Shown piece after piece: positions 36,535-45,682 of a stretch of 64,000 bases of DNA. The stretch comes from Deltaproteobacteria bacterium (lineage in GTDB: Bacteria > Bdellovibrionota > FAC87 > UBA2466), in assembly GCA_016196825.1 (NCBI GenBank), contig JACPWY010000058.1, positions 24,235-88,234 of the forward strand, written 5' to 3'. Under the pieces are notes generated by a model, which made no database searches, was not told the origin of the DNA, and was given only the letters and a program-made list of their open reading frames with translations. The first letter of the stretch is position 1, and each line of letters starts with the position of its first letter. The position numbers were made by a program, and so were the translations under genes.

Positions 36535-37303
36535 AGAAGGGCGGAGTAAAGCCGCCGCCGCCGAGGATGGCTGGAACCTCTGCGTGGTGTTCTTCACAGG
36601 CATTTTTCACGATCGTGCGAAGATGGTGAGGATAGAGGCGCGCCTGGCTCGGACTCACCTGGCACTGCTTCATGACACTGTCATCGGCGCCCATTCGACG
36701 GTGCGTGACGGCGCTGTCGAAATACTCGTCCCGCAATCCAAGCATGTGGCCCAATTCATGGCTAAAGACCGTGCAGAGCAGTTCATCGTTTAGCTCGACA
36801 CCATCCATCCCAAAGGCCCAATTGGCCATGTTGAAGGTCTGAATGCGGTAACCCATTTTTCGGACAACGACGTACCCCGGAGAACTCGACCCGACACCGC
36901 CCTGTTCGCCAGACCTGAAAAAAGTGAGGTTGAGAAAAATGTCGTGTCGACCGTAAAAGTCGCGGACACACTGGCGGATATTTTGGAGGCGAGCCCAGTA
37001 GTAGATATGCTGGTTTGGGGGAATTTGGCCTAAGTCCAAAGTGATTCCGCCGGCTAGATGAAATCCGCGATCATTGGCCTCGATGCTATAGGGGATCGTG
37101 GCCCAACGGTACGGGCCGTCCTCCACCACTCGCGGGGAAAGGGTTTGCGTTGAGCTGCGCCGAAGAGAATCGTGGCAATGGCCCACAAATTTCTCAGCGT
37201 CGTGATCACTCATATAGTCGGGCGTCGTGTCGGTGGAGGTGTGCCCCGTGTACAGACGAGAACACCCGACTAGAAAAAGGATTGCGATAAGCCCCAAGCG
37301 CAC
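36533..37303 (-). CDS. zinc metalloprotease lipoprotein (metzincin-like)
   Basis: A 256-residue protein with a lipoprotein signal (LIAILFLVGC) and the zinc site FSHELGHMLGLRDEYF, i.e. HExxHxxGxxD, the arrangement of snapalysin-like metzincins with Asp as third ligand. It is probably attached to the outer or inner membrane and faces the periplasm or exterior. The Cys residues at CHDS, QCVRD, LLCTVF, KQCQV and NACEEH may form disulfides. Substrate is unknown. In a predatory lineage such proteases may act on prey, which is inference. Confidence 0.75.
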   Translation of the reverse strand: MRLGLIAILFLVGCSRLYTGHTSTDTTPDYMSDHDAEKFVGHCHDSLRRSSTQTLSPRVVEDGPYRWATIPYSIEANDRGFHLAGGITLDLGQIPPNQHIYYWARLQNIRQCVRDFYGRHDIFLNLTFFRSGEQGGVGSSSPGYVVVRKMGYRIQTFNMANWAFGMDGVELNDELLCTVFSHELGHMLGLRDEYFDSAVTHRRMGADDSVMKQCQVSPSQARLYPHHLRTIVKNACEEHHAEVPAILGGGGFTPPF

Positions 37304-37442
37304 GGCCGGAGCTTAGCAGATTTGGCTACCCAGAATCGATTGCCCATTTTTGTCACTCGTAAGGGGCCGCAGTGAGCCTAAAAGGCCTAAAAGGAATGCC
37401 GTTTCCTTAAGCAAATCCCTCCTGAAGCTGACTGGTAACTAC

Positions 37443-37859
37443 TCAGCCCTGGATCCGGCTGCCCAAAGCCGCAAACGATTCCGAAGCATCCCTTAATATT
37501 CCCCCGTAGAGAGAGCTCCTGCCCGGCCACGACCGGCTGAGAGATCGCTTTTTACGCCAACGATTAACAATTAATGGCGGATCTTGCAGGCTGTGCGCCT
37601 CAACGTTTTTTTTAGGCTCGTGAGGCAACTGCTCCGCCTGCGCAGGCCCGAGCGCTCGCTCCTCATGCATTTCGATGTATCGTTTGATCAAGGCGCCCGT
37701 CACGCCTTCGCCCACAGAACGCGCAAAGTAACCTACTTCCATTCCATATTCCTGCGCCGCCCGCCTCAGCAGATTTTCGCATTCTTCCCGCTCGTGCTTA
37801 TTCGACAGCGCCCTCTTGCGATACTTCACAGTCCAGATGACGTGATACCCACAGTCATC
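37443..37859 (-). pseudogene. IS200/IS605-family TnpA transposase relic with internal deletion
   Basis: The minus strand encodes CGYHVIWTVKYRKRAL and HEREECENLLRRAAQEYGMEV, matching the N-terminus of TnpA. It then runs directly into GYFARSVGEGVTGALIKRYI, which matches the C-terminus with the catalytic Tyr. The middle, including the HUH histidines, is absent, and no start codon lies before CGYHV. The remnant is therefore inactive. About 35 Arg/Ser-rich residues follow before the stop. Confidence 0.7.
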
Positions 37860-38052
37860 GGCCGTACGGCGGTTGCCACTCGGCCGCTATCAGGCCGGTC
37901 CCCGGCCCGAGTTCGAGGGCCTTGAAGTTGTTGAACTGGTAAACGCCGAGTGGCTGGGCTACACGAATTCAGTGTGTCTTAAGACAAACTCCGTGCGTGG
38001 GCTCCAGGCACCCTGTTTGCATTCATGTCACCTATCCAATTCGAGGTGTCAG

Positions 38053-41000
38053 GTGATCAGAAGGCCAGAAAAAGGTTTCCTCGCGACGCTCGTGCTCGTC
38101 TCATTTTTTGTGTTCCAACCGGCCCTGGCGGCTGTCCCGCCCTCCTCGGTCTCATCGACGGCTCTTTCAGAAGACGTTCGCCAAAAAGCCGAGTTTTTCA
38201 CCAGCATCGTGCTTCACAGAGAGGCCGAAACAGGGAGTCACCACGAAGTGGCGAGAATCCTGGCCGGAAGAGACTACATTCTTCGAAACGGCGGATACGA
38301 CTCCGCGGAACACAATCTCGATAACCCCACTCGGTGCATGCGGCCACAACGGGAATTTCGTGATGACTGCCCGACCTTTCGAAGTGAAATGCAATCCAAA
38401 ATGGCATGGTACGAGGCCTATGAACTCGAACGAAATCGGCCCTGGTTCGAGAGTCGCCGTTCATTCGGCTCCACAGCAGCGAAACTCGGCAGCGCCGCTA
38501 CGGACCTCGGGTTGGGCGGCCCGGGTGGGAAGGTGGCCGGCAAAGTTCTGGGAAAGTTGTACGAGGCAGGCAAAGTGGCCGGGGAGTATGCCGACGAAGC
38601 AACATTCGGCCATTCAATGAAAAATGCCATCTATGGTGGAAATGAGCCGGGAATCTCCTTTGAGTATCGCGACTACATAAAAGACGCCCTCGAAGATCAT
38701 TTTCGCCAAATGCTCAAACACAAGAAGCTCGGCACGATGGCGCCCAATCAACTGAACGCCATCAATGGGATTTCGCCAGCGAGGCTGACCTCGAAGGAAG
38801 TGGTTCGAGATTACCCCGGCTATCGGCCGCCTTCAGCTCAATCGCGGCCCGCCGCAACCGTCGACCAGAGAAAGGAGATCGCCCGGCAGGGGTCCAAGCT
38901 TCGTCGCACTCAGGCCGAGCTTGAGAAGGTGCGAAATGCGCTTGGGGACCCATCAGCACAGGAGATGAATAGTATTTCGGCGGATGACATTTTTAGGATC
39001 GCTAATGGAGCCATGATCGCAGGCAGCAAGAAACTCTTGGGCCAATTCGGAAAAAGCGCTCCCCAGTTTGGGGATTCCATACCCCACCAGCTCAAGGCAG
39101 GCGCGCATTCGGACTCCGGGTCCCCAACAGAAAACGGAAGCACGCCCGCAACCACGGAAAGAGCCGCCGACTACCCCAGTCCAGAGCAGATGGCCGAAAT
39201 CAAAGAGAACCTCTCCAAAATAAAATTCGCCACAAATGTGATGGCCACTTTTGTTCCGAATAACTCAAATGTGCAGGCCGCCAATTTGGTGGTGGACTTT
39301 GGAATGGAGATCGCAAACGCGATGGCAGACGGCCTGGCCGGGGGCAACATGTTCTTCGCGGTGACCATAGCCACCAAGACTCTCCTCATGGGTCTTCAAC
39401 GGCTCTTTCAACCCGCTGGCGTTCCGCCGCCGACGATCGAAGAGGTGATACTCAAAGAGGTGCGGCGAATTCAAGAACAGCTCGTCGGAGTGATGAGTCA
39501 TCTCCAAAACATGCAGTCGGTCACGGAAGAGGCTCGGAAGAAACAGAGTGCCGACATCGCACGGCAATTCGCGTTGATCACGGCCTTTCTGGAAAATCAA
39601 AGGGCAATAGAGGCCGAGCGTAGAACAGAGAATCTCTACCAGCACCTCAAGACGCGGAATCTGATTGAAGACGGCAACCAAGTGGGCGCGCAGCGAGATG
39701 AACGGAATCTGAAAAACGAGGTTCGCAGCGCGGTCGACCTTGTGATCGACCCAGCGTTGACGTTGCACAAAGACATGGACCCACTTGAGCGCGCGCTGCA
39801 CAAAACGAATGTGCGAACCGCCGCGAACACATGCCTTCGGGGAGCCGCCAATGCCTGTGACCCCAGCTCCCAGACTCGCCAACCGTGGCTCCGCGGGTTG
39901 TGCCAGTTCAAATCACAGTCTACGGACGCGCTCCACAGGGAGCTCCGGGCGGTGACCGGCTACGATTCTCGCCCGATCATCCCCTCGAAACTCCGCGCGC
40001 TGGACAAGCTCCTGGGGAGTGATGACCATTTTCCACTCGATGCCGACCGCCTTCACTCCGCACACCCGGTCTCCTACGCCCAGCTCAAACCGGTCATCGC
40101 AAACACGATTGCTCTTTTTAAACACCGCGATTTTCATTCTTCAATCATTGGCGGCACCCATGAAGAGGCCCTCTGCAAGGCCGACCCGGACCTTGCCAAG
40201 TTGGGGGCGTTGATCGATCTCGTCAACAATGTCCGAACGGCCAACTCATCCATTTTGCCCCAGTATGAAGGCGGCAAATTCAGCAGCCATCACCTTCTGA
40301 AGGCCATTCGAAACTATGAGGCCTCCCTTGATGACGCCCTCACCTACCAAGATGACTTTGTGAAGAGTGTTGGTGTGGCAGCCATCGATCAAGTCTATGA
40401 TCCGACGCTGTCCATAGCGTCCCAAAAACAGAAAGACAGATTCAACGAGGAAATCCTCAAGAACGATCACTTCGTATTTCCAGATCACTCAAATCCGACC
40501 ATCCCTTATTGCGGAGGCCAGGTGCTCAACGATGTGGGGCAGCCGGTCACTACTCCGAGCCTGCCTGTCTCGCAACGCCAGATTCGGGATTACGCGGTCA
40601 AGCTCATCCCTAAAGAGTATCTGATGGCGAACCAGATCCTCAAAGGAAGCTTTCAGTGGTGCTATGAGGGGGTCGGGCTGGAAAATGAGTCGATCAAGTA
40701 TGATCCCAAGACGAACGAAGGCGTCCATTCCGGGGACCTGGCATTCACTGTCCGCATCCACTTCACGCCGCCAGGCGGGGACCCACTTGATGTGGCCCAA
40801 ATTCGCATCGTCGACAAACGCTCTCCGGAATCGGGAACCAGGGAATATTTTAAGCGCGAGTACGTCCCGGTTTTCGGGGCTGACAGTGGTGGCAAAAGCA
40901 TCGTCAATCTCGATTACGATGGCGCCCTCGATCCGGGAAAGTTGCTCTCCGGGGATTCCGCCAGTGCTCAAGTCATTGAACGCCTCAGAAAGAGTCAGGA

Positions 41001-42879
41001 ATTGGGTATCCCCGCGGGCTTCTATCCGACCAAGGCGTTTAAAAAGGTGGATGAAAACGAAGGGAATCACTGGAATCGGCGCTTTGATCTTCTCTCGCGG
41101 TCTTGGTTCATGGACAGCCAGAACATGGAGACCACTCTTCTCGACCAAGCTGGGAAGAGTCAGGGGTTGATCCAGGTCTTGCACTCTAAGATGGAGGCCC
41201 AGGCGCTTCGAAAGGTTGTCGAGCTGGCTGACTCCGCGCTCGCCGCCCAAATGCGCGGCAGGATTTCTTCGTTGGAAAAGGATGTGCGCAGTCAGACTGG
41301 GCCGATGCGGGAATATCTCGATCGCGTGGACGCGGCCCGGGATCGGATTCGCATGATTCTCTGGATGGGGCTCGGAGACGAAATCTACACCAACGCGGAA
41401 TTGGCCGACTTTCTCGATCGTCTGGTCAGCGGCGACAGCTTCGTGAACGCGATCGTTCAGCACCCCGACAAAACTCTCGACGGAAGGAGTCGAGAGTCGC
41501 TGGGAGCGGATTTCCGGGCCCGCACCACCAAACTGGTGGCCGATATCCTGGCGCAATCTGATCGACATAGCCTCGTAGCCCATTTCGGGGAGATCGATCG
41601 CCAAAGCGAAGATTTGGCGACGGTCTACTGGGATCGCATGGTGAGAAACCCAGGCTGCGTCACTAGACTTGCCGACTTACCGGAAAGCCTCCAGCACCCC
41701 TTCAAGACAGACGCCGACCTCAAGTCGGCGGTGCGACGGCACGTTTCGAATCCCTTTTCGGTGAAGGGGCCAGAACTGGGCAAGCTAGAAGAGGCCTCCC
41801 TCGCCGCGTTCGCCAAGCTGGAAACGAAGATTCTTCGCGAAGCAGAAGGCCTCAGCGCCGGCGACATCGCGGGCATTGAGGACTGGCTCCGCAGACGATT
41901 TGGACAGGACCTCACGCCCGGGGTGATTGCAAGGAAGGGCTGGGAGTTTGCGTCCAGAATGCATTTCCTCACGACGAAAGAGCCGAAAATGACGCCGCAG
42001 AAGGCGATCGCGCTGCTAGCGAGCTATTCGCCGGAGTCTCTGCCTGCAAAGGCGGAACTCGACGAGAGAATCGTCCTCGAGGCAAGTGTGAGCGGACACC
42101 TCAAAAATCCCCAGAGCAAGGCATCAACCACCGCGAGACAGGCACTCGATCTGCGCGCGGGCTCTCCAGCGGACCGAATCAAGGCGATGGAAGACGCGCG
42201 GAAGGTAATCACCTCAGCCCTGGAAAGGCGAATGCAAAACATCGCACAGTTGGACTTGCTCGAAGAAAAGCTAATCCAGGTGAAGAAAGAGGCAGAGAAG
42301 TTTGAATCGAGGATGGAGGAATTTATAGCCAAGATTAAAAAGAAACGTGAGGAGGATAAAAGTGTTCGGCACAGTCCCGTTGAGCGTTTTGGATGGGAAG
42401 AGAATCCACTCATCGTCTTAAAGGCGCTGGAAAAACCCATGAACACAAATCTCGGCCAACGGCTTAAGGCCGTTCAAACGGCGAAAACAGACATGGAGAA
42501 AGAGGACGATGAGGAACAGTTGGGAAGGATCCTGGCCGAGCTCAAGAAGAAGATCGAGCCTCCGAGAACAATACCGGCAGCCCCTCAACAAAATGATGAA
42601 ACGGCACCGGCATGGGTTTCCGTGCCGCCGTTGGCTCAGCTCTCGAAGGATCCAGATATTGTTCTCGTCAACTATATTAAGAATGTGGGCCCGAACACCA
42701 CTTATTCCACCGTCACATTTGATTTGCATGCCCCCGCCGAAAAGATGGCAGAGCAGATGAAGGAGGCACTCCGAATCGGACAGCTACAGGTGGATCGCGC
42801 GGAGAATTTCCTGAGTTGGGCTAGGGAAGACGCCCGGAAATGGGTGCCCGACCACCCTGGACGCGGAGAACGCTTCTAG
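38053..42879 (+). CDS. very large exported protein of unknown function
   Basis: A 1608-residue protein starting at GTG 38053 (GAGG six bases upstream), which places a signal peptide (KGFLATLVLVSFFVFQPALA) at the N-terminus. The open frame to 37873 runs into the IS200 relic and is ignored. The mature part is mostly helical: a Gly-rich patch (GLGGPGGKVAGKVLGKLYEAG), a hydrophobic stretch (NMFFAVTIATKTLLMGL) followed by a long coiled coil (EEVILKEVRRIQEQLVGVMSH), a Cys-containing middle, and another coiled coil near residues 1430-1480. No known domain was recognised. It may be periplasmic or secreted. It overlaps a convergent lipoprotein gene by four bases. Confidence 0.75.
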   Translation: MIRRPEKGFLATLVLVSFFVFQPALAAVPPSSVSSTALSEDVRQKAEFFTSIVLHREAETGSHHEVARILAGRDYILRNGGYDSAEHNLDNPTRCMRPQREFRDDCPTFRSEMQSKMAWYEAYELERNRPWFESRRSFGSTAAKLGSAATDLGLGGPGGKVAGKVLGKLYEAGKVAGEYADEATFGHSMKNAIYGGNEPGISFEYRDYIKDALEDHFRQMLKHKKLGTMAPNQLNAINGISPARLTSKEVVRDYPGYRPPSAQSRPAATVDQRKEIARQGSKLRRTQAELEKVRNALGDPSAQEMNSISADDIFRIANGAMIAGSKKLLGQFGKSAPQFGDSIPHQLKAGAHSDSGSPTENGSTPATTERAADYPSPEQMAEIKENLSKIKFATNVMATFVPNNSNVQAANLVVDFGMEIANAMADGLAGGNMFFAVTIATKTLLMGLQRLFQPAGVPPPTIEEVILKEVRRIQEQLVGVMSHLQNMQSVTEEARKKQSADIARQFALITAFLENQRAIEAERRTENLYQHLKTRNLIEDGNQVGAQRDERNLKNEVRSAVDLVIDPALTLHKDMDPLERALHKTNVRTAANTCLRGAANACDPSSQTRQPWLRGLCQFKSQSTDALHRELRAVTGYDSRPIIPSKLRALDKLLGSDDHFPLDADRLHSAHPVSYAQLKPVIANTIALFKHRDFHSSIIGGTHEEALCKADPDLAKLGALIDLVNNVRTANSSILPQYEGGKFSSHHLLKAIRNYEASLDDALTYQDDFVKSVGVAAIDQVYDPTLSIASQKQKDRFNEEILKNDHFVFPDHSNPTIPYCGGQVLNDVGQPVTTPSLPVSQRQIRDYAVKLIPKEYLMANQILKGSFQWCYEGVGLENESIKYDPKTNEGVHSGDLAFTVRIHFTPPGGDPLDVAQIRIVDKRSPESGTREYFKREYVPVFGADSGGKSIVNLDYDGALDPGKLLSGDSASAQVIERLRKSQELGIPAGFYPTKAFKKVDENEGNHWNRRFDLLSRSWFMDSQNMETTLLDQAGKSQGLIQVLHSKMEAQALRKVVELADSALAAQMRGRISSLEKDVRSQTGPMREYLDRVDAARDRIRMILWMGLGDEIYTNAELADFLDRLVSGDSFVNAIVQHPDKTLDGRSRESLGADFRARTTKLVADILAQSDRHSLVAHFGEIDRQSEDLATVYWDRMVRNPGCVTRLADLPESLQHPFKTDADLKSAVRRHVSNPFSVKGPELGKLEEASLAAFAKLETKILREAEGLSAGDIAGIEDWLRRRFGQDLTPGVIARKGWEFASRMHFLTTKEPKMTPQKAIALLASYSPESLPAKAELDERIVLEASVSGHLKNPQSKASTTARQALDLRAGSPADRIKAMEDARKVITSALERRMQNIAQLDLLEEKLIQVKKEAEKFESRMEEFIAKIKKKREEDKSVRHSPVERFGWEENPLIVLKALEKPMNTNLGQRLKAVQTAKTDMEKEDDEEQLGRILAELKKKIEPPRTIPAAPQQNDETAPAWVSVPPLAQLSKDPDIVLVNYIKNVGPNTTYSTVTFDLHAPAEKMAEQMKEALRIGQLQVDRAENFLSWAREDARKWVPDHPGRGERF

Positions 42880-43529
42880 TGGTCAGCAAGCCCCAGCGCA
42901 CGCTCAGCGTGCCAGGAGGCATCTCTGAGCGGGGTCTCGGCGTCCATAAACTCGCGATGCAAAAACCATAGCGCCGACGCCGCCTGGACAGTGCCTTGAA
43001 ACGATGCGACCAACCTGGTCTGATTCTTTCCGAGTGCCTTCTCTATATGATTGCTAGCGATCGCCACGTCCCAACACCCACTTTCGAGTGTTGCGTTGTG
43101 CGCATATTGCTCAAGAAGGACCGTCTTCACCTCTCGGTAGAGCGCTTTCCCTTCCGGGATGACCTCGGCTCGCTTGGCGCGAGCGCGCAGCACCTTTTCC
43201 ACTCTGGCAAGCGAGTAACCCCAACCCTGCAGACTCACTACAAACGCCGTGTGGGCCTGAATCCGAGAAATGCCCGTTTCCATGAGTTCTATTTCACCAT
43301 CGAGCACCTTGGCATCCTCTTCCGAAAGACCCGCTTTGAACGCCGCAAAGCTCGTTTTGAGCTTGGCCAACCTCGGTCCAAAATCATTCTCAAGCGAGAG
43401 CCACTGATCTTTGTAACTGCTGGCAGCCCCATACAGCACCGCTAATCCCTCACGCAACGGCTGATCAGGGTCTTTGCCACACGAAAGAAGCATAACCATC
43501 GCCAAAGCTAAAACGGTGAGATTTTTCAT
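42876..43529 (-). CDS. lipoprotein of unknown function
   Basis: A 217-residue protein with a lipobox (MVMLLSCGKD) and a predominantly helical mature domain (FGPRLAKLKTSFAAFKAGL, RVEKVLRARAKRAEV). There is no recognised family. It is convergent with the giant exported protein gene and ends within its stop. The upstream gap of 80 bases to bufC contains no terminator, so read-through from the RiPP operon is possible. Confidence 0.65.
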   Translation of the reverse strand: MKNLTVLALAMVMLLSCGKDPDQPLREGLAVLYGAASSYKDQWLSLENDFGPRLAKLKTSFAAFKAGLSEEDAKVLDGEIELMETGISRIQAHTAFVVSLQGWGYSLARVEKVLRARAKRAEVIPEGKALYREVKTVLLEQYAHNATLESGCWDVAIASNHIEKALGKNQTRLVASFQGTVQAASALWFLHREFMDAETPLRDASWHAERALGLADH

Positions 43530-43609
43530 TGAGGCCGGGAGAATACCGGACCACGAACACCGGGATCAACCTGCAAGAATTGTCACTTCTGCGAGTCTGC
43601 GAATTTCCA

Positions 43610-44425
43610 CTACTTACCGTTGAGCTGAATCAAGCCGGCAGCTGTCCATTCCTCGAAAAACCGACGAGTCTCGACCGGCAAGGCACCTTCGGTGAGATTT
43701 TGGGCACAAAAATCCGGGAGTTTCAGCCAAGTCGTCCCGGATTGCACCTTCACGCACTGTGGAACCCTGAGCACCTGCGTAGGCCCGTGGTGGCGGTACA
43801 CGGCCCAGGTGCGGCGGGCTTTGAGGGGCTTGAGCGCCTGCGTATGGGGGGTAATCGCCCAGCGGCTCGAGATAAAGAGAATGTTGGGGTGAAAACGGAG
43901 CCGTGTCCGTGGGGTGAAGCCGCCCGAGTGCGTCGCCAAAACCGGAGGCCCCGCGTACACCTTCTCCATCGCCGCTTCCAGCGAGACCAGGTCGCGAATC
44001 GCGCCGCTGTTTCTCCTTTGCACGAATTTTTCAAAGGGCCCAACCATGTCTCCGAGCGGTTCGGATCGCGGCGGGTGTTGTTTCAAGAACTCAACGATGG
44101 TGGGCTTTTCCTTTTCTCCGAGAGCACGGCAGGTGCGGGGGAAAACCGCTTGGATGTATTCCCGCAGCCGGATGAAATACCCTTCCGCGTACACGCTGAG
44201 GCGCTCCTCGCGGGTCACGCGTTCGCAGGCCAGGATCGTCTCGCCGCAACTCGGGCGGGGCTCCGTGTAGCGGGATCGGAACCGGCGATTAGCCCTGGAG
44301 ACCTGTTTCGCGCGTGGGTCGGCGAGGGCCTTTCTCACGCCGCGGGGATCGACGATGATCCACCTCATCCAGCGCTGGAGATCGCTCAATCTGGGGCCGG
44401 CTTCTCTTTTCGATTCGTCGGGCAT
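43610..44425 (-). CDS. bufC: BufC-like DUF2063 partner protein of a RiPP MNIO enzyme
   Basis: A 271-residue protein with the DUF2063 N-terminal domain (LQRWMRWIIV, RLSVYAEGYFIRLREYIQAVFP) that binds the precursor and delivers it to the DUF692 oxidase. The C-terminal half (about 150-271) contains beta-rich segments (WAVYRHHG, VLRVPQCV). AGGAG lies seven bases before ATG 44425 inside the bufB reading frame. The genes overlap by 137 bases in different frames, so translation is probably coupled. Called from family and its position after bufB. Confidence 0.8.
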   Translation of the reverse strand: MPDESKREAGPRLSDLQRWMRWIIVDPRGVRKALADPRAKQVSRANRRFRSRYTEPRPSCGETILACERVTREERLSVYAEGYFIRLREYIQAVFPRTCRALGEKEKPTIVEFLKQHPPRSEPLGDMVGPFEKFVQRRNSGAIRDLVSLEAAMEKVYAGPPVLATHSGGFTPRTRLRFHPNILFISSRWAITPHTQALKPLKARRTWAVYRHHGPTQVLRVPQCVKVQSGTTWLKLPDFCAQNLTEGALPVETRRFFEEWTAAGLIQLNGK

Positions 44426-45212
44426 AGTTCAACTCCTGAATCAAATCCTTAAGCGGCGGGATATTGCCATCACGTTCGAGTATGACCGGAACGGCTCCGT
44501 ATAGTTTCACCGCTTCGGCGTAGAGCCGCCAGACGTCCTCACAGACATCACGATCGTGGGTGTCGATGCGGTAGTGGCCCTTATTCGCGTGGCCGGCGAG
44601 GTGGAATTGTCTCACCCGTTTCCCGGGGATGGCCCGCAGGTATTCCATCGGATCAAATCCGTGGTTCACCGCCGACACGAAAATATTGTTCACATCGAGA
44701 AGGATGTCGCAGTCAGCGCGTTCACAAATCTCATTGAGGAATTCCCATTCGGTCATTCGAGAATGGGAAAAAGCGACGTAGCTTGAGACATTTTCAATCG
44801 TCAGCCGCCGTCCGAGAAAATCCTGCACACGGCAAATCCGGTCGGTGACATGCCGGATCGCTTCGCGCGTGTAGGGGAGTGGCAAAAGATCGTGGATATT
44901 TTCCCCTCCGACGCCCGTCCAACACAGGTGATCGGAAACCCAAAGCGGATCGACAATTCCGATGAGCCTCTTCAAGCGGTTCAAATAGTTTTGATCGAGC
45001 CGATCGGTCGAACCAATCGAGAGCGACACACCGTGAAGGGTGATCGGGAAATCTTTGCGCACTTGCAGAAGTCGCTCCAGCGACCGGCCGCCAAAGTGCC
45101 TAGGAGAACCCATATAGTTCTCTGAAATCACTTCAAAAAAATCGACGGAAGGAGGAGAGGAGATGATGTCGTTGGTATGCGGAGCGCGTAGACCTAAACC
45201 AAACAAATTCAA
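44289..45212 (-). CDS. bufB: BufB-like multinuclear non-haem iron oxidase (DUF692/MNIO)
   Basis: A 307-residue TIM-barrel enzyme of the MNIO family (as MbnB) that modifies Cys residues of a RiPP precursor using iron and oxygen. Metal-site motifs are LHGVSLSIGS, VSDHLCW, TIENVSSYV, LLDVNNIFVSAVNHGFDP, FHLAGH, DTHDRDV and LERDGNIP. The start is TTG 45212 (or TTG 45206), with GAGGAAG directly upstream inside a hairpin-forming segment. About 40 C-terminal residues (after ARRIEKR) extend past the usual end and lie in the overlap with bufC. Family assignment is strong; the exact modification is not known. Confidence 0.9.
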   Translation of the reverse strand: MNLFGLGLRAPHTNDIISSPPSVDFFEVISENYMGSPRHFGGRSLERLLQVRKDFPITLHGVSLSIGSTDRLDQNYLNRLKRLIGIVDPLWVSDHLCWTGVGGENIHDLLPLPYTREAIRHVTDRICRVQDFLGRRLTIENVSSYVAFSHSRMTEWEFLNEICERADCDILLDVNNIFVSAVNHGFDPMEYLRAIPGKRVRQFHLAGHANKGHYRIDTHDRDVCEDVWRLYAEAVKLYGAVPVILERDGNIPPLKDLIQELNYARRIEKRSRPQIERSPALDEVDHRRSPRREKGPRRPTRETGLQG

Positions 45213-45213
45213 A

Positions 45214-45306
45214 CTTCCTCAAAAGGTACGGACTTCCTTTTGAGGAAGCCAGTAGAACAACCGGTACGGACCCCTTTGATTCCTCAAAAGGAAGTCCGTA
45301 CCTTTT
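45214..45306 (-). promoter_or_regulatory. mutually exclusive hairpins between bufA and bufB
   Basis: On the transcript, segment 1 (45306-45280) is perfectly complementary over 27 bp to segment 2 (45247-45221). The start of segment 2 (45248-45236) is also perfectly complementary over 13 bp to segment 3 (45226-45214), with a 9-base loop; segment 3 contains the bufB ribosome-binding site GAGGAAG. Segment 1 can additionally pair over 9 bases with 45271-45263. The 1:2 and 2:3 helices exclude each other, as in an attenuator. Confidence 0.7.
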
Positions 45307-45312
45307 CGGTCA

Positions 45313-45642
45313 TTACTTCGTTTCGCCTTCTTTTCCCGCGCAGCCGGTGCCGTCCTTGCCACTGCAGCTCGCGGCAGCCTTATTCTCTTCGCCTTTGCAG
45401 CTCTTGCCGGCTTCCTTGCCCTTGCAGCTGGCGCCGTCCGCCTTGTGCTCGTTGCCCTTGCAGCTCTTGCCCGCTTCCTTGCCCTGGCAGCTGGTCTCAC
45501 CAGCTTTCGCCGCAGCCTTCGCCTTCTTGTGCTTCGCCGGGTGCTTTTTGGCGGGGGCAGCGCCGTCCTCGGCCATTGCGGGGGCTACGCCACCGAGAAT
45601 GCCGGCAATCGCGGCGGTGATAATTAAGTGTTTGGGGTCCAT
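45313..45642 (-). CDS. bufA: bufferin-like RiPP precursor (variant CxGK repeats)
   Basis: A 109-residue protein with a signal peptide (LIITAAIAGILGGVAPAMAE), a Lys/Ala-rich spacer (KKHPAKHKKAKAAAKAG) and a core with six Cys, each followed by x-Gly: SCQGKEAG, SCKGNEHK, SCKGKEAG, SCKGEENK, SCSGKDG, GCAGKEG. Exported Cys-repeat precursors followed by DUF692 and DUF2063 genes define bufferins, peptides linked to copper handling. The motif differs from the better-known EGKCG repeat. AAAGGAG precedes the ATG. The stop lies seven bases before the hairpin region. Confidence 0.8.
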   Translation of the reverse strand: MDPKHLIITAAIAGILGGVAPAMAEDGAAPAKKHPAKHKKAKAAAKAGETSCQGKEAGKSCKGNEHKADGASCKGKEAGKSCKGEENKAAASCSGKDGTGCAGKEGETK

Positions 45643-45682
45643 CTGTTGCTCCTTTGCTGTGTTGGTGAAAAACTAAGGATTA

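Noticed and set aside
40489..41604. 371-residue minus-strand ORF inside the giant exported gene
   Set aside because: Antisense shadow caused by codon bias; the plus-strand frame continues on both sides.
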